Positions 47,501 through 57,330 of a stretch of DNA of 64,000 nucleotides are shown here, one piece after another. Under the pieces are notes generated by a model. It ran no database searches and was not told where the DNA came from. It saw only the letters and a list, made by a program, of their open reading frames with translations. Positions within the stretch are counted from its first letter, which is position 1. Each line of letters begins with the position of its first letter. The stretch lies in contig NC_081214.1 in the NCBI RefSeq assembly GCF_902713425.1, positions 22,402,208 through 22,466,207 of the forward strand, given 5' to 3'. This DNA is from Acipenser ruthenus (lineage: Eukaryota > Chordata > Actinopteri > Acipenseriformes > Acipenseridae). The translations under genes were made by a program, and so were the position numbers.

Positions 47501-50500
47501 TTTTTGAATCTGGCCAGCCCTGTTTTGTTTCCCTGCTAACCAGGAGGTCTCTGAAATCGAGCTGCAGAAGAGAGGTGGAAAAAGCTGAGATGTCTCTAAC
47601 AGCACGTGGTGATTGGTCAGTTCTTTAGGTTCTAGTGTGTGCAGCAGTGCCAGGCAGAAGCAGACCCTGCTGTAATAGGAGCTGTTCCATTGAAAATCGA
47701 TTGGAATGTGGAATCCTATCCACTCAGAGAACAGGGTGTGCAATCAAATAGAAACCTGCGCTATGTATCACACACTTATTTCTATACTTCCCTCGTCTGA
47801 CATGTTGTCTGTACTATATAAAAGCACCTTGCTGTTACACGTCACTTTAAATCACAATGGGCAGACCTGAGATCTGACAGGTAGCAGTGATAATAGTTCA
47901 AATACTAGGTATGAAATGCTGATTTTATACAGGGAACCGTCTCAAAAATGAGGACTCTGTTCTGGAGAACAGGCTGTAAACCTCTGCTACCATCTTCCCT
48001 GAAGGAATTTGAGGCAGTAAACAATGAGAAGTGCACATGTGCTGTATCAACACATTACAGTCGAGTCAGTGCTACACTTACTGCCCAAGGGGGCGCTGAA
48101 CCCTATTGACAGTGCTATGGCGTGTGTTTCATCCCCGCACTCTCCTGCCTGCTTTCCCCAAACTGATCATTGTAGTTGCCTCTGTACAAATCGACAGTGT
48201 GTGCCTCAGATGTCTGCCTCCTTGTGTTTTGATTTGAAAGGTTTCTACGAACGGAAGAAACGCAACTCGATCATGGTGACTGTCTCTCTGCTCGTCATCT
48301 CAGTGCTGATCCTCATCATAGGCGTGGCTGCTACCACCAGAACGCAGAACGTCACCGTGGGAGGCTACTATCCAGGAGTCATTGTAAGTAGTCCTTCACA
48401 TTTCACAGTTGCCCCGTTACCTTCACAAGCAGTTCTGAAGTAGAGGTTGTAACCTTCCTTTTTATTAATGGAAGGATATAGGAAGGTATGTGGCTTCTGG
48501 CAGTGGTATTTCCTCACACCCAGAGCCAGTGAAAGCGTTATTCCGGGGGAGGGGTATTGCAAGGACTGAAGCTGTGAGGGGAGCAGCAGTTCTGTCTCAT
48601 CACGGATGTGTACTACGATGCTGGACCGCTGGACAAGTTCAAAGGAGATGGTGCCAGCTTTGAATGGCCTGCTTGTGGTTCATCAAAGGAAGCTTTAATC
48701 ACTGCATCAATAGCAGCTTTGTGTGACAGTGATGTAGTGTTCTGGCTGGGCACAGGCCCCGCTCATGTGGGCTGGCTGCCCTGCTCTGTCTTTCATCAGT
48801 GACGCTGTTATTGTAGTGCTCTGGAGTTGAATTGATCGATCCCATACATTCATTCTCTCCTGTCAAATGGGCCAGTGCGTGTACATTTCATTGTTCACCA
48901 AGGAAGCCTACCATGTGACACGTCATATATAGTAGACCCCGCTAACGATACAGCCACCTGAAGGTTGATTGTATCTGACGGAAATGATTTCACTTAGCTG
49001 CGCCGTTTCATTGTTCTTACTTAACTATAGCTTAAAATAAGATTGCATTTGCTGCTGTAAGACACAAGCTTGTTTTAACCCCATTATTCAAGGTCAGAGC
49101 AGCCAGAAAGGAGTGAGGTGGGTATCTGCTTGATATTCTAGATTTATCTCTGTTGCACTGCAGCTGGCAGGCGTTCTTTCCATGGCTCTCACTGTATTGC
49201 AGCCTCAAGCTCTAGTCAGCAAAACCACATATTCTCCAGGTGTAAAAGCTCCTGTTCCTTCTTACCTGTCAGATTTGAATTCCAAATCCGCATTCCCATC
49301 TCAGACATGAATGGGTTAATGTTACCAAGGCACTTTTTTCTTGTTTTTTAAACAATAACCAATAACCGCAGGAGAAACATCTAAACATTCGGTTCAGAAA
49401 CTGCATTTGAGCTCCGACGCTGTAGATCACTTCTAAATATGGCACGTCCTTCTGTGCTGAGTGCTGAGCTCAGGCAGGACACTTTGTTCCCTCCAGTTCT
49501 ATTTACTGTAGCACAGGGGCAACCGACCCTGTGAAGTAGTGCAATCTCAAAAGTGTTCATTGTTAACAAACTCAGACACTGTCTAGACAGGCTGGAGAGC
49601 CAAACAAACAAATAACCTGTAGAAAGGGGATTTATCCAGGATCTACTACAGTAGTATGAGGCTACCATTGGTGGGATGGTATTTTTGGTTTACCAATGGC
49701 AGAGCTTGTTAAACTTCACTCCCGCTTTAGATGAGCAGTAAGCCAGTTTTTTTTATTCCTGTAGCTTTAAAACTTAAAATAAAGGACAGTAGTAGTGCAT
49801 GACTCCTTTCAATAATATTCTTGCTCTGTATTTACATGGCCAGTGATACTGCTGTCATACAGTATGCGTACAGGTCACTGCCTGCAAGTACCCTTTTAAA
49901 TGCTTCTTGTTGTTTCTTGTTTTCTTACAGCTTGGCTTCGGATCCTTTATTGGAATAATCGGATCCCACTTGATTGAAAACAAAAGGCAGATGGTACGTC
50001 CTGCCTGGTTTTGCTCTTTTCAGATCCGTTCTGCTGCTCTCTAGATTGCTTCAGGGTTTTACATCCAGCAATGATATTACCTTCATGTCTTTCACTATAT
50101 TTCATTACACAAAGCACACTGACAGAGACTTCTAATCGTCTATAACTGGAACTGTGGTCCCTGTTCTGAAAGCTTTGCAGACCGGTTTGCCACTCCTTTT
50201 AGAGGGTGAGGAAGCGCTCAGTAACCAGTCCTCAGAAAGCATTGCTGAATGTTTTGTGAACAGGGCCCTACAGTACTGCCTGATTCTTTGTGGTAAATAC
50301 TGAGCAGCAGGGAGCGATTGCCGGTGCTTTAAGAAGGACGGAGTTAACTGTAGTTCAATGCTTGATATGGGGCGACTAGAAACGTTGAGTTGTGCTGCAA
50401 GACGTACCCGAAATAGAAAGGTGAAACTGGAGGAGGATGGCGTGGCTGCTGGGAATGTGAGGATGGAGTCTGGAATGAATGGGACTGCAGGAAACACAAA

Positions 50501-53500
50501 GAGCAGGAGCTCAAGCCATCAATACTGAGGCATTCAAGCAGATCCGTGTTATATCTGTGTCAATCCTTTCATGTATGAAATATCTGAAAAAACATATGAA
50601 GTGCTTTTGGATAATAAATATATTTTTTCATTGCTTTACTGTATATGGGGGGGGGCATCCTCATATGAGGTCACACTATCTTCTAGTCTCACATGAGCCG
50701 CAGGTCCTCATATAAAGACTAGAAGAGAGGTTTTTTAAATCGCCATGCAAGAAAGCATTAAAGTATATGTCATATTCATTTCTTACCTGCAGGTTATCCA
50801 GTTACGTGTGTACCTGTAGGAATCTGCGTTGTTTTGCTTGCAGGATTATCTTCTTTAATAACTAGTCCATGCTTCTGAAAAGACTCCCTAAGTCTGATTG
50901 CTAGAACGTGATTGATTGTCCCTCCCGGCTCCCTGGCAGGGTATTGTTTTCAGTGAGACGTGCAGGCTTGCTGCTCTGCTGGCTGCAGGTTTGCAGCAGA
51001 GGGTGGGTGTGGTGCAATGGAATGCTCCCTGCATGTATTTACTGAAAGGTACAGATTGCTCTTGAAGGGAACCAGCGTGTCCAAGCGACGACTGATCCCC
51101 AGACTGCTCAGGCTTTTTCTGTCTCTATGTAAACCTGAACTAACATGGTCAGCTGCTGGTTTATTGGGCGGAATAAAACCTGTTCTTGCAAGAAAGAGCC
51201 CCACTTAGTTCATTTAAACAGGTTTTACTGGATGTTAAAAGCAAGCAGCAGCAATCAGGGTTTTACAAACAGCCAACGCAAGAGACTAATATATTACATA
51301 GGCAAGTCGCCAAGCTTTTTTAAATAAAAAGAGATGTTGTAATCTATTTGACGAGGGCACACTCCAGGAGTTGACACAGCAGTAAATTTGAGTAAAAGCC
51401 ACAAGGTGTGATTAAGATGTTAACAGAAATGAGGTTTCAGCCAAGCAAACAAGCATTATTAATACTGGGGGGGGGGGGGGGGTGTCAGCCCGCAAATACA
51501 GAAAGAGGCAAAGCCTGTACTTTACTGCAATCCTCCTTGGACACAACAATGATATATTGAAATTCAAGAAGCCTAAGAGATGGGCAGCCAGTCTGCAAGG
51601 ATTTATTTATTACTAATAAATCACTTTAATGTGAGCATGACGCTCCGCTGTGGTTAAAAATAAATAAATTAAAAAAAAGAGAATTATAAAAATAGCAAGG
51701 CCCGGATATGAGAGTGGATTCATTACTCGCAGTCCACTTACATCTGATCTGTGCTCATCCGTTTCTCGTTGATTTCAATATACAGAATGTTTTTTTTAAT
51801 GTTACTCATAATACTATCTCCTGGTACATTTGCACAGTGTTTTTTTCCCATGCTTCCCCTAGTTTACCATTGTTCGCCATGTTTCGTAACATGCTGTACC
51901 GTGCCTCTCTGGGCTTTACAGTGCTTACCTGTGCGGTACCATGCTTCCACTGTGCTTGATTACACTTTGCTTTTCCTATGGGAAACGTTTCTAAGGGATA
52001 GTATAGAACGTGAGTGATATGAGACTATTTCCTAGTGTGGAATGTAAGTAAATCTATGAGGGTATGTATGGGACGTGCCCTGTGATCCTCAGAAACAGCA
52101 CACGTTGACATGCTTGTGCTTGTCTTGTTTTTCGTACTGCTGAATGTCTTCGGAGTGAGTTATGTTACACTGCTGTGTGTCTCAGCCCGGTTTAGAACGA
52201 GGCTGTGTGTTGTTCTGTTTGTCTCACCCCAGTAGAGGCTAACCGGGAATGGAGTGAAATTCAAGCATCAAGGGGCAAGGCAGAGCTCATGCTTCATTGT
52301 CAGAGCAGGTGTGACATCTAGTGGTAGATGTGTGTAATGCACTGTGTTGACTAAACGGGCAGGGGTGGAAATAAGACTCCTATTGCACAGCAGTTACACA
52401 CATTTTAGGTTTTACTGCAAGCTTGATTAGCCCATAGTTTATAGTTAACAAGCTCAGGTGTGTCTTAATAAACTCAGCGCATGAATCAAACTGCCTTTCA
52501 AATCAACAGATTGAAAAAACAACTTGTGTTTTGCTAGTTTGCTATTTAAAAAGCCTGACGTTTCCCTGTGAATGACGTGTCCTGTTTGTGTGCTTGTCCC
52601 TACAGCTGGTAGCCTCCATTGTGTTCATCAGCTTCGGGGTGGTGGCCTCTTTCTGTTGTGCAATTGTAGATGGAGTGTTTGCGGCGAGGCACATTGTAAG
52701 TATGTACAAACCAAACGGAATGAAGAGCCTGTAATGCTGCCAGGGCTTTGCCTAGCAGATAGGGAACGGGCTGGCCTCTATGGACAAGGGCAAGCTCTTT
52801 GGAATGCTTTGGGTAGATCAAGCATTCCTGAAGACTAATGCACAAAGCCTACAGTACCTCCAGAATATAAATATGTGTACATTTCTTGTGTTTATTTTGT
52901 AACCTCCAGGATCTAAGACCCCTGTATGCAGGACGATGCCATTACTACTCATCTCTTGATGAAAAAGACGTAAGTTTCCAGCGACTGATGTTTCTGCAGC
53001 GATTCGGGGAACGCTTTCATTAGTACACAGTGGGCGTGGAGGTGAAGCGGTGTAGCAGAGGGATGTTAAAGAAGAGAACCCAGTAGTTGCTTGACATCTC
53101 TTAGGTCTTGGTGTGTTGGTAAATGACCCGCAGCCAGCATTGTGAGCGTGCATGAGTCTTTTGAAGTAGATATTTTAAGCAGTAAAGAAGACTTCACACA
53201 TGCTCCATTGCCTTGCTCTCTTCCCTCTTTAGGTGCCTTGTCAAATGTCGTCACGAGCCTCCTGCAGCCTCAAAGTCAAATCCAACACGTGCTACTGTTG
53301 TGACCTCTACATCTGTGGCAAGTACGTTTGCCCTGTGCTTTCCCCAGGTTTAAATCCCCGTCACTTCTATTCATACATAGCTTTATTTCCCAGTTTCAAG
53401 CCCATCTCAGCTCTAAAGTCATCATTGGTACATAAACGCCTTCTCCTTCTCTAAGCGTTACACTCCACTGTCCAATGGCAGCCTGTTGTCCATCTCTCTA

Positions 53501-54466
53501 CAGATCTCGCAATGAACTGGGGGCAGGATACCACGAGTATGTGGACGTTCAGAGCTGCCAGGACGTGATCCATCTTTACCACTTGCTGTGGTTTGCGACA
53601 ATACTGAATATCGTGGCCCTGTTTCTCGGGATCGTCACCGCTGCGGTGCTTGGAGGATTTAAAGATATGGTAATTCAGTTCTTTAGCTATTTCAGCTTGT
53701 ATTCTTGCATCCTCTCACAATGTTATTATTTTATATATTATTTTCAACTTCTGCCGAGTACAGGAAGCATGTTCTTAAATTTTAAAAGGCGAGTGACATT
53801 GTATGGATAATTACACAGAACCACTTAACAGGCTCAAACAGAACGTTAATTGAAGATGAGATGCAAATTAAAAGCAGATTTGTAGTTTTGAAAATGACAC
53901 CCTTACGACAGCGTTATGGGCAAGAGGCAGATCATTTGAAAGGCTTGAAATGATTTATTTTTAAACTAAAAGAATCGTGAATCAGCAGGAAGATGTACTG
54001 TTAAATATCCGAAGTGTCCTCTCTGTTGTGAGGAACGTGTAAAGAGAGCGAGGAGAGAGTGATGTTCAGTTTTGTGAGTGTGTTTTTACAGGGCCCTCCT
54101 CTCGCCTCCTGTGAGCCGGAGACACTGCCCGCCCCGATGACCTGTGAACCCCAACAGCAGGTGACCCCCTACAGCAGCTACAGCGCCCCACACCTACCCC
54201 CGTACACTGCCTACGACCTGCAGGTACAGCACTCTCCCGCAGCCACGGCTCGGATCAAACCTCCACTGGTAAGAGCAAGACACCCCCACCCATTAACTGT
54301 GTCCCTCTATTCCCAGAATTCCATCATCTTCCCAGCAGCCACTCCGTCAGGCCTTTCAGACGATTCCCAGTCGGGCTCCAGCTACATGTGGGCGTCCCCC
54401 GCCCCTCCGCGTTACTCCCCGCCCTACTTCTCTCCAGATGAGAAGCCGCCCCCCTACAGCCCCTGA
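44510..54466 (+). CDS. TMEM255A: TMEM255A, four-pass membrane protein with PY motifs
   Basis: Member of the TMEM255 (FAM70) family; its molecular role is not well known. Exons: 44510-44564, 48241-48383, 49931-49993, 52606-52695, 52910-52969, 53233-53321, 53504-53669, 54092-54466, total 1041 nt, 346 aa. The first exon encodes [12 protein letters not shown], close to human MHQSLTQQRSSDM. Four hydrophobic segments follow: [49 protein letters not shown] and [21 protein letters not shown] Cys-rich loop has [12 protein letters not shown]. The C-terminus is Pro/Tyr-rich with PPRY, SPPY and the end PPPYSP, ligands for WW domains such as NEDD4 ligases. The loop between TM3 and TM4 is shorter than in the longest human isoform. 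Exon 8 contains a possible 93-nt in-frame intron. Confidence 0.93.
45437..45752. mobile_element. pogo/Tigger-like non-autonomous DNA transposon
   Basis: The left end CAGTAAAACCTCTGTTATCC follows a TA. The right part carries GGATAACAGAGGCGTTCAGA followed by TAATCGGGGTTT, an inverted match to the left end. The GTTCGGATAATCGA motif is typical of Tigger-like elements. There is no transposase. The right limit is approximate because the end is diverged. Confidence 0.55.
46127..46300. mobile_element. hAT-like MITE (copy 2 of 3, whole)
   Basis: A 174-bp element with long inverted ends: it begins CAGGGATGGAAATAAGACTC and ends GAGTCTTATTTCCATCCCTG, an exact inverse over 20 bp. GCATAGCAGTTT and AAACTGCTATGC extend the match. 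No coding capacity and no clear target duplication. Confidence 0.8.
47271..47476. mobile_element. piggyBac-like MITE (copy 1 of 2)
   Basis: Inverted ends CCCTTTCATGCATGA and GATGCATGAAAGGG are flanked by CTAA on the left and TTAA on the right, consistent with a TTAA target site with one change. The CCCTTT terminus fits piggyBac elements. The interior holds CATCCTCATATGAGGTCA, shared with the copy at 50564. Confidence 0.7.
48384..49930 (+). other. TMEM255A intron 2
   Basis: A 1.5-kb intron; no exon, RNA gene or clear mobile element was recognised. Confidence 0.6.
50564..50757. mobile_element. piggyBac-like MITE (copy 2 of 2)
   Basis: Shares TCCTTTCATGTATGAAATATC at the left, CATCCTCATATGAGGTCA in the middle, AAAGACTAGAA to the right, and a CATGCAAGAAAGCA end followed by TTAA, with the element at 47271. 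It is more diverged than that copy. Confidence 0.65.
52360..52500. mobile_element. hAT-like MITE (copy 3 of 3, diverged)
   Basis: Begins CAGGGGTGGAAATAAGACTC and contains AACAAGCTCAGGTGTGTCTT as in copy 2, but the right terminal repeat breaks off after AATCAAACTGCC. Confidence 0.65.
54224..54316 (+). other. TMEM255A: Possible in-frame retained intron (exitron) in TMEM255A exon 8
   Basis: Begins CTGCAG|GTACAG and ends CTATTCCCAG|AATTCC, with a fair pyrimidine tract. It is 93 nt (31 codons) with no stop, so the frame is kept whether or not it is removed. Removal gives [20 protein letters not shown], which aligns with human YDFQHSGVFPSSPPSGLSDE without a gap. Confidence 0.55.
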
Positions 54467-57310
54467 GGACAGGCTCCAGACCTCCTCACGCATTGCTGGA
54501 GACACTGGCAGGAACTTTAATGTGACAGGGGAAGGGTTCTGCCATCATCATCCCTGCAAAGAAGACACTGTGATTTTTTTCTACAGGAATTTAATTTCGG
54601 AACTTTATAGACCGGAGCACCGTGCACGCTACTGTACAGTATTGTGGAGGCTTCTCTGATGATCTCGTTGCTCACGACAGCGAAACCTGTTAGCAGCCTT
54701 GCCTGAGCTGCTTGTGTTTAAGTGGTTTTAAGGAATGATAACCAAAGCCTTCCATTTTCATTGCTGTGCGCTGAAGATCTTTTGGTTCTTTGCTTTAAAA
54801 AAAAAAAAGTAGATATTTTAAATCCACTACTATAGATTCCAGGTACCCAAATGATCATTAAAGACAGGAAGAGGAGCCAGTGCCAAGAAGATGGGGTTTA
54901 AAAGACTTGGTTAGCACGCCTTTAAGGATCAGGGTTATTTCTGAACCTATTGATAGGAGGGCTTTACAATGTGAAAAGTAACTTTTATTGGACGTTTTAC
55001 AAGCAATATAATAGGTACAGTATGCATTTGCCTGTCGTTGAGGAGTTCCCTAACCAGGTATACGAATAAGAAGACTTTCCTCCTTTGCAGCCACCATGTG
55101 GACATCTCCAGGTAGCAAGCCATGATGACGGCTTTTAACAGGACCTCATGGACAGCACGTCACTTACTGGTCTACAAACAGCCTTAAAAAAGACCTTTGA
55201 CAATACCATTGTGTTAAACATCATCATAATAATAAACCACTGTATGAGGGGCTTTTACCGATGTAGCAGTTTCAAGACAGTGAAGTCCATTAACCTTACA
55301 TTTCAAATGTGCTTTCTGTTATAACAGTACTGAAAAGTGCCAGAACTGTGATTCATGTTGATCTGCTCCATCTCAAGAGAGGTTTGGTGGAGGATTGTGC
55401 CCGCACTGCCGTTGAACTAAGATAGCAAATATAACGTTAGTTTGGAAACGTCTTGGTGCAATCCAGTGTTTAATTAGTTTTTTTTTAGGGTTTTAGCGGG
55501 GCAGATCGGTTCTCCTCGGCATCCCGCGAAAGTAAGCGGGTCACCTCGGGTCGACCTGTACACTTTCAAAAATTTCTAACGAGTTTTGAGCAAGGAATTG
55601 GGTGTCACCCCGACTCATTATTTTCCTTACTCATTAGTTTAAGGCATGCAATCCAGTGTTTTAATTTGAAAGTGCTTAAGCTCATGAGTTAAAAGGTACA
55701 ATGTCAAAAGTTTTGATTTGGTTATATTACAATGTCACTCAACTTACTGGCTTCAGCACATACATTGCTGCCATGTGTTATAATGTGGAAGAGCCCATGT
55801 GCTTATTTTGTTTCTTGACTGTTTTAAACCCTGGACTCCATAACTGGATATTACAATAAGCAAAAAAGTGTGTTTATAAATATCAGAGCAGTATGTCATT
55901 TTGTTTGCATATATTTTGTAATAACACAGCATCTCAAGACATGGTAGAAGGTTACTGATGAACTCAGAGGGAAGGAAATATTGCTTTCCTTTAAGTGAAA
56001 ATTCAGTTATTTAAAAGGTGTGCAGCAGTGACGACATTTAGATCTTTTATTTAACATCATGTAGTCAAAGAAACTACAATATCGCAAAAAGTCTACCGGA
56101 AGCCATAATACTAGTACAGTATTTCATGTTCCATTTCAAAATGCCATTTGTCAGCTTTTTTCATTAAGTATGTGGGAACACTACAAAGTGGTATGTAATT
56201 CAATATGTTAACGTATCATTATTCAGCAGGTTTCACGCCACTGTATGAGGCAGTCAGTTGATTCTATAGGGTGCTGCAAAACTTCTGGCCACAGCTACAC
56301 AGTAGATTACATCAACTGGAACCTGTCATCAATAAAGAGTCTCGCACTGAAGTGGTCTTATCTCACTGCAAGGAGTTTAAACACTGGTTTTATTACACAT
56401 TACCATCAATACCATACCCTTTTCCTCGAGGACTTTCTAACTCTAGCACACACACACACCCCCTCCCGCCATCAACACAAAGTCCCAACCATGAGTAATT
56501 TGTCCACCTTGTACCTTATGGAGCCAAGGGAATGGTTGGAAAAACATTTGTGGAACATTATTGCAGATGTTTCACAAGCCGTGTGCAGACAGGCATTGTC
56601 CTGTTTGACGTGCCAGAAATGGCAAAATAGGAGGTGTTCACTTCTTTACTTTGCTGCTGCATGGTGATCTACACGTGAGTTATGAACCTGGAATGAAGAT
56701 AGTCTCCAAAAATGTAAGGTTGTAAATGGTTTAGTTTTTTCACCCAAAAAGTGTTGAATTTTTTTTTTTTCCATGCATTCTTTAAGGACTAGGCTTGCAT
56801 TGTTTTCTCAATTTAAAGGCGTTTTCTAAGAACATGTGTCCGTGTCTGTATAAAGGAATAAAACAAACTGGATTTATTATTATTGTTATTTATTTATTTT
56901 TGCTCGTGCTATGAAGAAATGTGTACTGCATGTTTTTTACAAAAATGACAATTGAGATGAACATTTCAACTGTTCACTAATAGTTAACATTGAGGTTACA
57001 TTTATTTATTTATTTTTTTTAAAGATATCACGCTCCTCCACTGATGAAAGAATGTGTTTCTCTTCTGATTGGTTCACCTGTCCTCCCATGTTTTTAGAAA
57101 TCCTTGGGAAAAGAAATGTCATTGCTACGGATACATACAGTGGATTACCTGGGAATTGTAAAAGTGTCCTGCACAGAATGCAAGCCCAGTGCTGGAAAGC
57201 TGGAAAGTTGGAAGAGAACTCTGAAACCATCTCACAACAAAGAATTTCTGTATCGTGGTTTTACAAGATTTTAAGATGTTCCCCTTCATGACACAAACGC
57301 TGAAAGAATG
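54467..57310 (+). other. TMEM255A 3' UTR region
   Basis: Non-coding sequence with a poly(A) signal AATAAA at 56857-56862. It contains the retroposed CpG-rich segment at 55476-55646. Open frames near 56245-56667 and 57052-57291 are unrecognised and probably chance. Confidence 0.55.
55457..55666 (-). mobile_element. Retroposed CpG-rich segment with target duplication, identity unknown
   Basis: The direct repeats TGCAATCCAGTGTTTAATT (55457-55475) and TGCAATCCAGTGTTTTAATT (55647-55666) flank a 171-bp insert. On the minus strand the insert ends ACCCTAAAAAAAA, a poly(A)-like tail. Long flanking repeats plus an A tail are marks of LINE-driven retroposition of an RNA. The insert is far richer in CpG than its surroundings and includes a CCCGC...GCGGG hairpin at about 55527-55542. 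I could not match it to a SINE, tRNA, 5S, 7SL or snRNA from memory. Confidence 0.7.
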
Positions 57311-57324
57311 TATATTCATAAAGT

Positions 57325-57330
57325 TTTATT
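57325..57330 (-). terminator. Candidate ZBTB33 poly(A) signal
   Basis: Minus-strand AATAAA. If used, the ZBTB33 3' UTR would be about 3.9 kb, a plausible length for this gene. Nearer signals could be used instead. Confidence 0.35.

Larger units (their letters stand above)
44565..48240 (+). other. TMEM255A intron 1
   Basis: A 3.7-kb intron containing a pogo/Tigger-like MITE (45437-45752), a whole hAT-like MITE (46127-46300), a piggyBac-like MITE (47271-47476) and a CTCF-like motif (48083-48098). No extra exon was recognised. Confidence 0.65.
49994..52605 (+). other. TMEM255A intron 3
   Basis: A 2.6-kb intron with the second piggyBac-like MITE (50564-50757), a G run of about 16 near 51467-51482 and the third hAT-like MITE copy (52360-52500). 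No exon was recognised. Confidence 0.6.

Noticed and set aside
50132-50497. 121-codon minus-strand open frame in TMEM255A intron 3
   Set aside because: Low-complexity composition, no recognised domain and no splice context.
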